45,095 nt of DNA, from positions 1 to 45,095 of the forward strand of contig JAJXZI010000252.1 of assembly GCA_021780115.1 (NCBI GenBank), read 5' to 3'. A program made the position numbers and the translations under genes. The stretch's first letter is position 1. The number at the start of each line of letters is the position of its first letter. This stretch comes from a bacterium. Its GTDB lineage: Bacteria > Verrucomicrobiota > Verrucomicrobiia > Limisphaerales > JAJXZI01. Shown here piece after piece: positions 38,345 to 45,095 of the stretch. The notes below the pieces were generated by a model. It worked only from the letters and a program-made list of their open reading frames with translations. It did not search any database and was not told where the DNA came from.

Positions 38345-38504
38345 CAATCCCTTCTGCCCAAGTCCGAAGTTCGAAGTCTGAAGTCCGAAAGAAGTCGGAA
38401 ATCCGAACACTGAAATGGACCCGGTGCCGCAGTCCGCTCGAAACTGCCTCGGATTTCGGGCTCCGGATTTCGTTCGGGCCTCGGGTTTCGGATTTCGGAT
38501 TTCA
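38345..38504. repeat. Inverted heptamer-repeat block between nuoI and nuoJ
   Basis: The left arm at about 38360-38408 has variants of TCCGAAG (AGTCCGAAGTTCGAAGTCTG, then more). The right arm at about 38450-38503 has GGATTTC/GGTTTCG-type units. The arms are roughly complementary. The block fills the whole 160-bp gap and includes some 40 bases of unrelated sequence in the middle. Confidence 0.75.
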
Positions 38505-39047
38505 TCACGGTTTCACCGGAAACACGTCCTGTTGCGCCGCCTCTTCGGCCTTGTGCTTCCATTTCTGGATCCGGTCCTGATGCACGCCGCCGAGCGCGAG
38601 CAACTTCTCCTTGTCGTAGATCATCTCGTTGCGGCTGGCGCCGGTGAGCGCGTAATCCTTCATCAGGAAGATCGCCTCCTCGGGGCAGACCTCCTGGCAG
38701 AAGCCGCAGAAGATGCAGCGGAGCATGTTGATCTCGAATTCGCGCGGCATCTTCTCGGCGTTCGCGCGGTCAGCGGTGCCGTTCGGTCCGGGCGGTGTGA
38801 TCTTGATGGCCTTGGGCGGACAGACGAATTCGCACAGTTGGCAGGACACGCACTTGGTGTGGCCGTCCTGGTCGCGGACGAGGTAGGGCGCGCCGCGGTA
38901 ACCTTCGGGCACGACCCACTTCTCCTCCGGATACTGCATCGTCACCTTCTTCTTGAAGAAATGACGGAGCGTCACCTTGAACCCGCCCCAGATGGCGGGC
39001 AGGTAAAGGCGTTCGGCCAGGCTAAGCGGTGGGCGTTTGACGATCAT
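38505..39047 (-). CDS. nuoI: NADH-quinone oxidoreductase subunit I, 4Fe-4S ferredoxin-type (complex I)
   Basis: This 180-residue protein carries two [4Fe-4S] clusters that form part of the wire to quinone (N6a and N6b). The cysteine motifs are CVSCQLCEFVCPPKAI and CIFCGFCQEVCPEEAI, both complete. The N-terminus (LPAIWGGFKVTLRHFFKKKVTMQYPE) is the membrane-proximal helix typical of NuoI. Length is normal. It follows a 71-codon ORF by 7 bp and is separated from nuoJ by a repeat block. Confidence 0.97.
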   Translation of the reverse strand: MIVKRPPLSLAERLYLPAIWGGFKVTLRHFFKKKVTMQYPEEKWVVPEGYRGAPYLVRDQDGHTKCVSCQLCEFVCPPKAIKITPPGPNGTADRANAEKMPREFEINMLRCIFCGFCQEVCPEEAIFLMKDYALTGASRNEMIYDKEKLLALGGVHQDRIQKWKHKAEEAAQQDVFPVKP

Positions 39048-39054
39048 TCGTGCG

Positions 39055-39270
39055 TCATGACGAATTACGGTGCGCGTGAATTACGGGTGGCTGTCCAGCC
39101 GTATCGCTCGCAGACGTATCCAGCCAAATCTCGATCTTCATCCGCAGCTTCAAAGCGATGCGCTTCAAACCGTGAGCCTGGGCCAATCGTTCAGCGTAAC
39201 GAGCTTCGACCTTGGAGCGGACTGCATTCCGCTCCGTGCGCCAATTCCGAGGTGGGACAATGGGTTTCAT
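39055..39270 (-). CDS. Small hypothetical protein (71 codons) between nuoH and nuoI
   Basis: This frame fits neatly between nuoH (13 bp gap) and nuoI (7 bp gap) on the same strand and has GGAGAA about 7 bp before its ATG. The product is basic, with one predicted amphipathic helix (VEARYAERLAQAHGLKRIAL) and no membrane segment, Cys motif or known domain. It might be a small protein specific to this lineage or a chance frame filling a short spacer. I do not recognise it. Confidence 0.5.
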   Translation of the reverse strand: MKPIVPPRNWRTERNAVRSKVEARYAERLAQAHGLKRIALKLRMKIEIWLDTSASDTAGQPPVIHAHRNSS

Positions 39271-39283
39271 TCGCGTTCTCCAC

Positions 39284-40333
39284 TCAACTTCGCACCCACA
39301 GGACGAATGCCGTGACGACGATGTTCGCCAGGGCCAGCGGGATGAACCGCTGCCAGCTCAGCTTCATCAACTGGTCGTAGCGGAACCGCGGCCACATCCA
39401 CCGCACCCAGATAAACATCACCAGGAAACAGAACAGTTTCGCCAGGAAAATACCGATCTGCACGAGGCCGGCCCACAGCGCCGTGGCCGGTTGGTCCAGA
39501 CCGAAGATCGGCAGCGTCCACCCGCCAAAGAACAGCGTCACCATCATCGCGGAGGCGAGAATCATGTTGGCATATTCGCCCATGAAAAAGAGCGCGAACT
39601 TGATGGAACTGTATTCGACGTTGTAGCCGCCGGCCAGTTCCTGCTCCGCCTCGGGGAGGTCGAACGGTGTGCGGTTGGTCTCGGCAAACGCCGCGGCGAG
39701 GAAGATCGCGAACGCCAGGGGCTGCTTGAACACCAGCCAGTTCAGGAACCCCCCGGACTGGTAGTGGATGACCTGGCTCAGGTTCAGGCTGCCGACGAGC
39801 AGAAACAGCGGAATCACCGACAGGCCCATGGCGATTTCGTAGGAAATCATCTGCGCGCTCGACCGGATGCCGCCGAGGAAGGGATACTTGGAGTTCGCCG
39901 CGTAGCCCGCCAGCACGATGCCATACACGCCCAACGACACGATGCCGAACGTGTAGAGGATGCCCACGTTCAGGTCGGCGATGACCATCGGCTGGTTGCC
40001 GATCCGAGAGCCGAACGGGATCACCGCCAGGTTCATCAAGCCCGGCAACATGACGATCGCCGGGGCCAGCACGTAAAACACCTTCCGCACATGAGCCGGA
40101 GTGAAATCTTCCTTGAAGAAGGCTTTAACCGCGTCCGCCGCGGGCTGGAGCAGTCCAAACGGGCCGGCGCGGTTCGGGCCGATGCGGTCTTGGATGAACG
40201 CGCAGACCTTGCGTTCGACCAGCACGACGTAGGCGACCATGAACATCAGCACCGCAAACGCCGCGACGACTTTGATCGCGCTGAAGAGCACGAACTGCCA
40301 TGCCGGACTGAGGTTGTTGAGCCAGTGCATCAT
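39284..40333 (-). CDS. nuoH: NADH-quinone oxidoreductase subunit H (complex I)
   Basis: This 349-residue membrane subunit has eight helices and forms the quinone chamber at the junction of the two arms. Motifs include ERKVCAFIQDRIGPNRAGP, then GLLQPAADAVKAFFKEDFTP, and AETNRTPFDLPEAEQELAGGYNVEY with conserved acidic residues. Length and motif order match the family. The start lies 3 bp after the nuoG stop, so the genes are translated in close succession. Confidence 0.97.
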   Translation of the reverse strand: MMHWLNNLSPAWQFVLFSAIKVVAAFAVLMFMVAYVVLVERKVCAFIQDRIGPNRAGPFGLLQPAADAVKAFFKEDFTPAHVRKVFYVLAPAIVMLPGLMNLAVIPFGSRIGNQPMVIADLNVGILYTFGIVSLGVYGIVLAGYAANSKYPFLGGIRSSAQMISYEIAMGLSVIPLFLLVGSLNLSQVIHYQSGGFLNWLVFKQPLAFAIFLAAAFAETNRTPFDLPEAEQELAGGYNVEYSSIKFALFFMGEYANMILASAMMVTLFFGGWTLPIFGLDQPATALWAGLVQIGIFLAKLFCFLVMFIWVRWMWPRFRYDQLMKLSWQRFIPLALANIVVTAFVLWVRS

Positions 40334-40336
40334 CGC

Positions 40337-42025
40337 TCAAATCTTTACGGTCACGCCTGCGTCACCGAGGCCGGCCCACGTCAGGCTATTGAACTCCGGC
40401 ACTTCCTTCGCCATCTGGTTGAACAGGCCCTCGATGGTCGCGAAGCCGTTATGACCGGTGACGCCGTGAACCAGTTCGTGGAGGAATTCCCACTCGGGTC
40501 GGGCGTCGCCAGGCGGCTCGACGGCTTTCATGAATTTCTGCACGCGACCCTTGGTGTTGGTGAACGTGCCGCGCTTTTCGGCGTGAGCGCAGCCGGGCAG
40601 AAGGTAGTGCGCCGCCTTCGTCGTCTCGTTCGGCAGGAGGTCGCTGACGATGAGCGTCTCCAACTTCGCGAGGTCGGCGGCGCTGATGCCGTGCTTCGTC
40701 ACGTCTTCGCCGAAGACGATCAGCGTCTTGATCTTGCCGGACTGAATCCCGCGCGCGATCTCCGGCAGCTTGATCCCCATCTCGGTAAAGCAGATGCCCG
40801 TGAGCCGCGCGCCGTTGGTGTTCGGGTTCTTGTCCGCGCTGACAAGCAGCTTGTCGCCGTCGCCGAAGCGGGGAATGGAGTCGGTGGTCGCACCCAGCTT
40901 CTTCGCGAGCTGCTTGAGCAGGAACAACTCCTCGTTCGTCTGCCGGGCTGACGCGACGATCGCCGCCGAGCCGGGCACAGCCGCGTTCAGCTTCTCCGAG
41001 ATTTCCTTCAGCACCGCGCTCCAGCTTCGGACTTCGGACTTCGGACTTCGGACCTCTTTGAGTCGGTCTTCCCGGTCAATCCACCGGTAGTTCAACCGGC
41101 CCGCGTCGCACATCCAGCAGCCGTTGACGGCGTCGTTCTGGCGCGGGGTATAGCGGTAGATCTTCTCCTCGCGCGAGCCGATGAGGACGTTGCACCCGGT
41201 GCCGCAACTGGTGCAGAGGCTCTTGGTCTCCTTGAGGAACCAGACGCGCATCTGGAACCGGAAATCCTTCGAGGTGAGCGCGCCCACCGGGCAGATGTCC
41301 ACCGTGTTCAGCGTGTAATTGTTGTCGAACTGGCTCCACGGATACTTCGTGAGCGTGTTGTAGCTGCCGCGATTGACGATCCCCAACGCGTCGTCGCCGG
41401 CAATGTCGCGCGTGAACCGGATGCAGCGGGTGCATAGGATGCACCGCTCGTCGTCCAGCACGATGCGTGGGCCGAGATCGACCTTCTTCGGCTTGTGGAC
41501 CTTGGGTTCGACGAACCGGCTCTGGGCGGCGCCGTAATCCACCGAGTATTCCTGGAGCTTGCACTCGCCGGCCTGGTCGCAGATCGGGCAATCGAGCGGG
41601 TGGTTGATCAACAGGAATTCGAGCACGCCCTCCCGCATGGCCTTCACGCCGGGCGTGTTCGTGTAAATCTCCATGTTCGGCGACACCGGCGTGGCACAGG
41701 CAATGGCCGGGCGCGGCGACTTGTTGATCTTGGGCGAGCCGTCCGGATTGAGCACCGGCTTGCGGTCCGGGCCAAGAGCCGGCGTGCCGAACTCGACCAG
41801 GCACATGCGGCAGTTGCCGGCAACCGGCAGCTTCGGGTGATAGCAATAATGCGGCACCGTCACGCCCGCCGCCTCGCAGGCCTGGAGCATGGTGGTCGGC
41901 GCCGGCTTGCCCTGCCAATCGGGCGAGAGCTTGGGCACGACGACGGCCTTGCCGTCCACCTTGACGGCGAGCGTCTCGACCGCCGGAGCGGCGGGCTTGG
42001 TTTCAGTTGGGGCCGTGGCTGACAT
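40337..42025 (-). CDS. nuoG: NADH-quinone oxidoreductase subunit G (complex I) with an in-frame repeat insertion
   Basis: This 562-residue iron-sulfur subunit has a [2Fe-2S] domain (CEAAGVTVPHYCYHP, CRMCLVE), further cluster ligands (CPICDQAGECKLQEYS and CILCTRCIRFTRDIAG), an additional CTSCGTGCNVLIG motif with a later CWMCDAGR, and a shortened molybdopterin-oxidoreductase-like domain. It is smaller than the E. coli form (about 900), as in many other bacteria. Residues 324-334 (EVRSPKSEVRS) are encoded by four tandem heptamers (41024-41053) identical in type to the intergenic repeats. They fall in the loop before the SWxxxL helix, a variable place in homologues. The subunit transfers electrons from the flavin site of NuoF toward NuoI. 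Confidence 0.96.
   Translation of the reverse strand: MSATAPTETKPAAPAVETLAVKVDGKAVVVPKLSPDWQGKPAPTTMLQACEAAGVTVPHYCYHPKLPVAGNCRMCLVEFGTPALGPDRKPVLNPDGSPKINKSPRPAIACATPVSPNMEIYTNTPGVKAMREGVLEFLLINHPLDCPICDQAGECKLQEYSVDYGAAQSRFVEPKVHKPKKVDLGPRIVLDDERCILCTRCIRFTRDIAGDDALGIVNRGSYNTLTKYPWSQFDNNYTLNTVDICPVGALTSKDFRFQMRVWFLKETKSLCTSCGTGCNVLIGSREEKIYRYTPRQNDAVNGCWMCDAGRLNYRWIDREDRLKEVRSPKSEVRSWSAVLKEISEKLNAAVPGSAAIVASARQTNEELFLLKQLAKKLGATTDSIPRFGDGDKLLVSADKNPNTNGARLTGICFTEMGIKLPEIARGIQSGKIKTLIVFGEDVTKHGISAADLAKLETLIVSDLLPNETTKAAHYLLPGCAHAEKRGTFTNTKGRVQKFMKAVEPPGDARPEWEFLHELVHGVTGHNGFATIEGLFNQMAKEVPEFNSLTWAGLGDAGVTVKI
41024..41053. repeat. In-frame heptamer array inside nuoG
   Basis: Four direct units (GCTTCGG, ACTTCGG, ACTTCGG, ACTTCGG) followed by ACC lie inside the coding sequence. 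Only one arm is present, unlike the intergenic blocks. Three heptamers make 21 bases, so frame can be kept. They encode residues 324-334 of NuoG. Confidence 0.85.
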
Positions 42026-42033
42026 TCCCGGTT

Positions 42034-42108
42034 AACGCCAAGACGCCAAGGCGCCAAGGCGCAAGTTGAAACGCCTTTTGCGTCTTGGCGCCTTGGCGTC
42101 TTGGCGTT
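42034..42108. repeat. Long palindrome (31-bp stem) between nuoF and nuoG
   Basis: The left arm 42034-42064 pairs with the right arm 42078-42108 over 31 positions with one mismatch, around a 13-base loop. Both arms are made of CGCCAAGGCGC-like units. The transcript would carry a very stable hairpin between the nuoF and nuoG messages. It has no T-run, so it is more likely a processing or stability element, or a mobile palindromic repeat, than a terminator. Confidence 0.85.
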
Positions 42109-42128
42109 GAAGAAGATTGCCGTTCACA

Positions 42129-43571
42129 TCAATGCTGTGCTGCCGCCGCGATGTTCACTCGGGAAGCTTGCCCCGGACTTTTCGCCGCCGTCTCCCGGCG
42201 TTTTTCGTCCGCCTGGCCACGAGCGATGAACTCATCTTTGAACTTCGCCACGAAGCTCTGCACCGGCCAGGAGCAGGCCTCGCCGAAGGCGCAAATCGTC
42301 CGGCCGCCCGGGATGTTGTCAGCGATCTTCGCCAGGTATTCGGCGTCCTGCGCGCGACCCTCACCGTGGGTCAAGCGGCGAAGCGCCTTGGCCATCCAAA
42401 GCGACCCTTCACGGCAGGGCGTGCATTGGCCGCAGCTTTCGTGCGCGTAGAACTCAGCGAGGTTCGCCAGCGCCGCCACGATGTCCGTCGTGTCGTCCAT
42501 CACGATGATGGCACCCGAGCCGGACATGCTGCCCGCGGCAATCAGCGTATCAAAGTCGTATGGCAAATCCAGCAAGTCCTTTTCAATGATCGTCTCCTTG
42601 CCGTCGGGTCCCTTTTTCTTGAGTTTGAATTTCTCGCCGGCTTTGAAGACCTTCGCCGACGAGCCGCCGGGAATAATCGCCTTCAATTTCCGCCCGTCGC
42701 GCAACCCGCCGCCGAAGGCGGGATCCGAGATCAACTCGCCGATCGTCACCTTGCCGACCTCGACCTCGTAATAACCGGGCCGCTTGACGTGGCCGCTGAG
42801 GCTGACGATGCGCGTGCCGGTGTTGTTCGGTGTGCCGAGTTTGGCGTAGGCCGCCCCGCCGATCGCCACGATGTGCTTCACGGCCGCGAGCGTCTCGACG
42901 TTGTTGACGATGGTGGGGCACTGGTAAAGGCCGAGCACGGCCGGGAAATACGGCGGCTTGATGCGCGGATAGGCGCGGCGGCCTTCGAGCGACTCGATCA
43001 GGCCGGTTTCCTCGCCGCAGATGTAGGCGCCGGCGCCGCGATGCACGTAAATCTCCAAGTCGTAACCGGTGCCCAGGATGTTCTTGCCGAGGAAATTTTC
43101 CGCCCTGGCTTCGGCGAGACAACGATTGAGCAGGCGCGCACCGTCGGGCATCTCGCCGCGGATGTAGAGGTAGGCCAAGTGGACGTTGTTCGCCCAGCAG
43201 GCGAGGATCATCCCCTCCAGCAACTGGTGCGGATCCTTGTAGATGATCTGGCGGTCCTTGAACGTGCCCGGCTCGGACTCGTCGGCGTTGCAGATCAGGT
43301 AAACCGGCTTGCCGCTCTTGTGGTCCACGAACGACCACTTCAGCCCGCACGAGAAGCCGGCGCCGCCGCGCCCGCGCAGACCTGAAAGCATGACTTCCTG
43401 ACGGATTTGTTCCGGGCCGCTCAGGGTCTTGCCGTCGGGCGTGGTCTTGGGTTGGAGCGCCAGGGCCTGCTTGAGCATCGCGTAGCCGCCGTGCCGCAAA
43501 TAGCAGTCCAGGTCTGGCGTGTACCCGGGCTGGTCGATGTGCTGGAGGATGAGGCGGTGCTCTTGGGGCAT
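42129..43571 (-). CDS. nuoF: NADH-quinone oxidoreductase subunit F, NADH-binding (complex I)
   Basis: This 480-residue flavoprotein oxidises NADH. The glycine-rich NADH/FMN site is LRGRGGAGFSCGLKWSF (about 65-81), followed by CNADESEPGTFKDR and RGEMPDGARLLNRC. A second FMN region is GAGAYICGEETGLIESLEG. The [4Fe-4S] ligands are Cys380, Cys383 and Cys386 (CGQCTPCREGS) with Cys433 (FGEACSW). It is the first nuo gene in this window. nuoE, which normally precedes it, is absent here. The start at 43571 is preceded by two CGATTTA heptamers at 43575-43588, so no good ribosome-binding site is seen. It is divergent from a tRNA gene 81 bp away. Confidence 0.97.
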   Translation of the reverse strand: MPQEHRLILQHIDQPGYTPDLDCYLRHGGYAMLKQALALQPKTTPDGKTLSGPEQIRQEVMLSGLRGRGGAGFSCGLKWSFVDHKSGKPVYLICNADESEPGTFKDRQIIYKDPHQLLEGMILACWANNVHLAYLYIRGEMPDGARLLNRCLAEARAENFLGKNILGTGYDLEIYVHRGAGAYICGEETGLIESLEGRRAYPRIKPPYFPAVLGLYQCPTIVNNVETLAAVKHIVAIGGAAYAKLGTPNNTGTRIVSLSGHVKRPGYYEVEVGKVTIGELISDPAFGGGLRDGRKLKAIIPGGSSAKVFKAGEKFKLKKKGPDGKETIIEKDLLDLPYDFDTLIAAGSMSGSGAIIVMDDTTDIVAALANLAEFYAHESCGQCTPCREGSLWMAKALRRLTHGEGRAQDAEYLAKIADNIPGGRTICAFGEACSWPVQSFVAKFKDEFIARGQADEKRRETAAKSPGQASRVNIAAAAQH

Positions 43572-43610
43572 TTTCGATTTACGATTTACTTCCGAGCCCG
43601 GTTTGGCGGC

Positions 43611-43638
43611 TTGACGGACGGGGCGAAAAGCTTACGCT
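43611..43638 (+). promoter_or_regulatory. Candidate sigma-70 promoter of the tRNA-Gln gene
   Basis: TTGACG at 43611-43616 and TACGCT at 43633-43638 are 16 bp apart, and the tRNA starts 15 bp further on. The -35 box is near consensus; the -10 box is weak (3 of 6). The position fits a tRNA promoter. Confidence 0.5.
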
Positions 43639-43652
43639 GGCCGTGCTCCGAC

Positions 43653-43726
43653 TGCCCGATGGTGTAACGGTAGCACAGAGCCCTTTGGAGGCTATTGTCC
43701 TGGTTCGAATCCAGGTCGGACAGCCA
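43653..43726 (+). tRNA. tRNA-Gln (anticodon TTG)
   Basis: The 74 bases include an encoded CCA end. They fold into a cloverleaf: acceptor TGCCCGA with TCGGACA (one C-A mismatch at 3-70), a short D-arm GTG/CAC around TAACGGTAG, an anticodon arm with loop CTTTGGA and anticodon TTG, and T-arm CCTGG/CCAGG around TTCGAAT. The outermost anticodon pair, G27-A43, is also a mismatch. The TGGTGTAACGGTAGCAC core is typical of bacterial tRNA-Gln. Confidence 0.93.
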
Positions 43727-43843
43727 TTTTTCCTTCTTGCGGCGTCCGGCCTGACCGGCGAAGGCCGTCGGCTCTCCGGCGAGCGATGACGCCAGGGCAC
43801 CCGCACCGACCGAAGACAGAAATTCTCGACGAGTCGCCATCAT
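43727..43843 (-). pseudogene. Truncated TAT signal-peptide fragment adjoining the tRNA 3' end
   Basis: From ATG at 43843 the minus strand encodes MATRREFLSSVGAGALASSL and then AGEPTAFAG, a good twin-arginine signal (TRREFL). The meaningful sequence stops about where the tRNA CCA end begins. Beyond that the frame only runs antisense through the tRNA and stops at 43586. It is therefore probably the remains of an exported protein whose body was lost by recombination at the tRNA. The original product cannot be known. Confidence 0.55.
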
Positions 43844-43900
43844 GTTCTCTCACTTCAGATTACAAAGTTTTGAACATAGCCAGAGATATTTCCAACAGGG

Positions 43901-45058
43901 TTATTCAATTGCGGATCCGGCCGCGCGAGCCTCGCCCAGATCTCTCAATACCTCGAACGGTGGTTCCCAGGCTTTGGGGCCGTGCTCCCGGGTCGTGAAG
44001 AAGTTGAAGAGGTAGATGCCGTCGGCCCCTTCGCGTCGGAGGCGGAGTGCTTCTCGCCTGTATTTCTCTGGGGTCAAGCCCTGTTCGAGGCGTCCCCCCT
44101 CGGTGCATTCGATCCCTCCGTAGATCGGGACCTCGCGGATCAACTCCTTCCACGGTTTGATCGGGAGATCGTAGTGGGTGAAGAGAAAATCCGAGACCGT
44201 GATGAAGTCGATCCAGCCCTTCTTTGCCCAGGTCGCCGTGTCACAGCCGATCGCCCTGGATGTCTCGGGAGAGGGGACCTTCCTCCCGTAATTCGACGGG
44301 ATTCGCACAGCCAGTACGAGCCTGCGGCCTCGTGATTCGCCAATCCGTTCGAGCATCGATCGCACTCGCTGCACCAGCCCATTGATCTTGGCCACGCGTT
44401 CCTCGGTCGTCCCTTCGTTCTCCTTGAAGAGAGTAGGGAAGCGATTGAAATCCAGCTCGATTCCATCGCAGTCGTATCTCGTTACGGCCTCTTCGATCAG
44501 CTTGAAGACATAATCACGCACTTCGGCTCGACCGAAGTCGAGCGCACCGCGGGGGAGCCGACACTCGGGATGCTCGGCCCAAAATTTGGTGCGAAGAAAG
44601 TCATTTCCATGGGCGTCGTTGACCCGGAACGAGAGCAGAGCCTCCCTCCCCTTCTTCTTCGCCTCGGCGAGCATTACCGCGTAGGGGTCGACCCCGGAGT
44701 CGAAAAAGGAGCGGATATTCGCCAACCGCTGCTTCTCGGTGGGCGGCCAGAGGGCTCGCTCCTCGGGCGTTGATTTGGCTCCTCGCATCGTGCCGACCTT
44801 GGTCGGATAATACATCACCTGCGCGTTGATACAGACTAGTATCGTATCGACGCGGCTCCTCTCCGCGGTTACCTCGTCAATAAGTGTCTTGAGGTCCTCA
44901 ACCCTGATCGGCACGGGACCTTTGCTGTTCGCCTTGGTGAACAGGCAAGAATCGCCATCGAAGTTATAGAGTATCCGGCGCACCGGGGCATCGGCGAGCG
45001 TGATCGGTTCCGTGATCGCGACCAACGCCGCGAGGATCAAGCCGGGGATCGCCTTCAT
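43901..45058 (-). CDS. Secreted TIM-barrel glycosidase-like protein (GHL10/family-10-like)
   Basis: This 385-residue protein has a signal peptide (MKAIPGLILAALVAITEPITLADA) and appears to be one TIM barrel. Suggestive stretches are ALLSFRVNDAHG, the DFGRAEVRDYVFKLIEEAV helix, RYDCDGIELDFNRFPTLF with candidate catalytic acids, LVLAVRIPSNYG and GADGIYLFNFF. This fits glycosyl-hydrolase-like proteins of the GHL10/DUF187 kind, common in Planctomycetes and Verrucomicrobia. The substrate is unknown. GC is about 53-57% in lines counted by hand, lower than most of the window, and it lies next to a tRNA gene and a TAT fragment, all signs of possible transfer. A CGCGCCAAGGCGC repeat follows at the window edge. 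Confidence 0.7.
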   Translation of the reverse strand: MKAIPGLILAALVAITEPITLADAPVRRILYNFDGDSCLFTKANSKGPVPIRVEDLKTLIDEVTAERSRVDTILVCINAQVMYYPTKVGTMRGAKSTPEERALWPPTEKQRLANIRSFFDSGVDPYAVMLAEAKKKGREALLSFRVNDAHGNDFLRTKFWAEHPECRLPRGALDFGRAEVRDYVFKLIEEAVTRYDCDGIELDFNRFPTLFKENEGTTEERVAKINGLVQRVRSMLERIGESRGRRLVLAVRIPSNYGRKVPSPETSRAIGCDTATWAKKGWIDFITVSDFLFTHYDLPIKPWKELIREVPIYGGIECTEGGRLEQGLTPEKYRREALRLRREGADGIYLFNFFTTREHGPKAWEPPFEVLRDLGEARAAGSAIE

Positions 45059-45082
45059 GGTATCGGTACTCCCGGGTCAGGA

Positions 45083-45095
45083 CGCGCCAAGGCGC
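45083..45095. repeat. Partial CGCCAAGGCGC repeat at the window edge
   Basis: The sequence CGCGCCAAGGCGC is the same unit as in the nuo-operon palindromes. The rest of this copy lies outside the window. Confidence 0.6.

Noticed and set aside
42034-42108. The nuoF-nuoG hairpin as an intrinsic terminator
   Set aside because: No T-run follows on either strand, and it lies inside an operon whose downstream genes are needed.
43586-43726. Reading of the TAT fragment through the tRNA as one protein
   Set aside because: The sequence WLSDLDSNQDNSLQRAL is simply the antisense of the tRNA; such readings are a known annotation artefact.

Overview
The window looks like a chromosomal segment of a Verrucomicrobiota bacterium, probably of the Limisphaerales/Pedosphaera type. 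This is an inference from several signs: high GC, TAT-exported Gfo/Idh/MocA proteins, a HEAT-repeat protein, many extracytoplasmic peptidase and propeller proteins, and intergenic DNA full of short heptamer and palindromic repeats. No 16S rRNA or other decisive taxonomic marker is present.

Layout. Positions 1-3149 (minus strand) hold a 5'-truncated GH20 hexosaminidase fragment, then a SET-domain methyltransferase and an LTA-synthase-like membrane sulfatase. Positions 3726-8926 (plus strand) hold a TAT-exported Gfo/Idh/MocA oxidoreductase, a secreted HEAT-repeat protein and a xylulokinase. Positions 9014-29297 (minus strand, read right to left) form a tightly spaced run of ten genes: TPR/HExxH peptidase, DUF4159, MoxR AAA+ ATPase, DUF58, BatA/VWA membrane protein, very large DUF4175-like coiled-coil membrane protein, VWA/glutamine-amidotransferase-like membrane protein, caspase-like protein with EF-hand-like loops, M61 peptidase with a PDZ domain, and VPS10/BNR propeller. 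Several junctions are ATGA overlaps. The core resembles known MoxR-DUF58-VWA (Bat) loci, but the set also contains two metallopeptidases and a caspase-like protein.

Positions 29393-31387 encode a secreted beta-helix plus five-bladed-propeller protein. Positions 31431-43571 (minus strand) carry a partial respiratory complex I operon in the order nuoF-G-H-orf71-I-J-K-L-abi-M-N. nuoA to nuoE are not in the window. Two non-nuo genes sit inside this operon. One is a 71-codon ORF between nuoH and nuoI. The other is a lower-GC gene of the AbiJ/STM4504-like abortive-infection type, with a HEPN-like C-terminus, placed between nuoL and nuoM with 9 bp and 1 bp gaps. A tRNA-Gln(TTG) diverges from nuoF. 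Beyond it are a truncated TAT signal-peptide fragment and a TIM-barrel glycosidase-like gene of lower GC, which may be an island boundary.

Repeats. Arrays with a 7-bp period (TCCGAAG/TCCGAAA, TTGACGA, CGATTTA), often arranged as inverted arms, and CGCCAAGGCGC palindromes fill many intergenic gaps. They have also entered coding sequence: one array lies in frame inside nuoG, and the C-terminal tail of NuoM is written largely in repeat DNA. The most interesting items are the defence-type gene embedded in complex I, the ten-gene MoxR/caspase/peptidase operon, and the heptamer repeats that have been domesticated as protein sequence.
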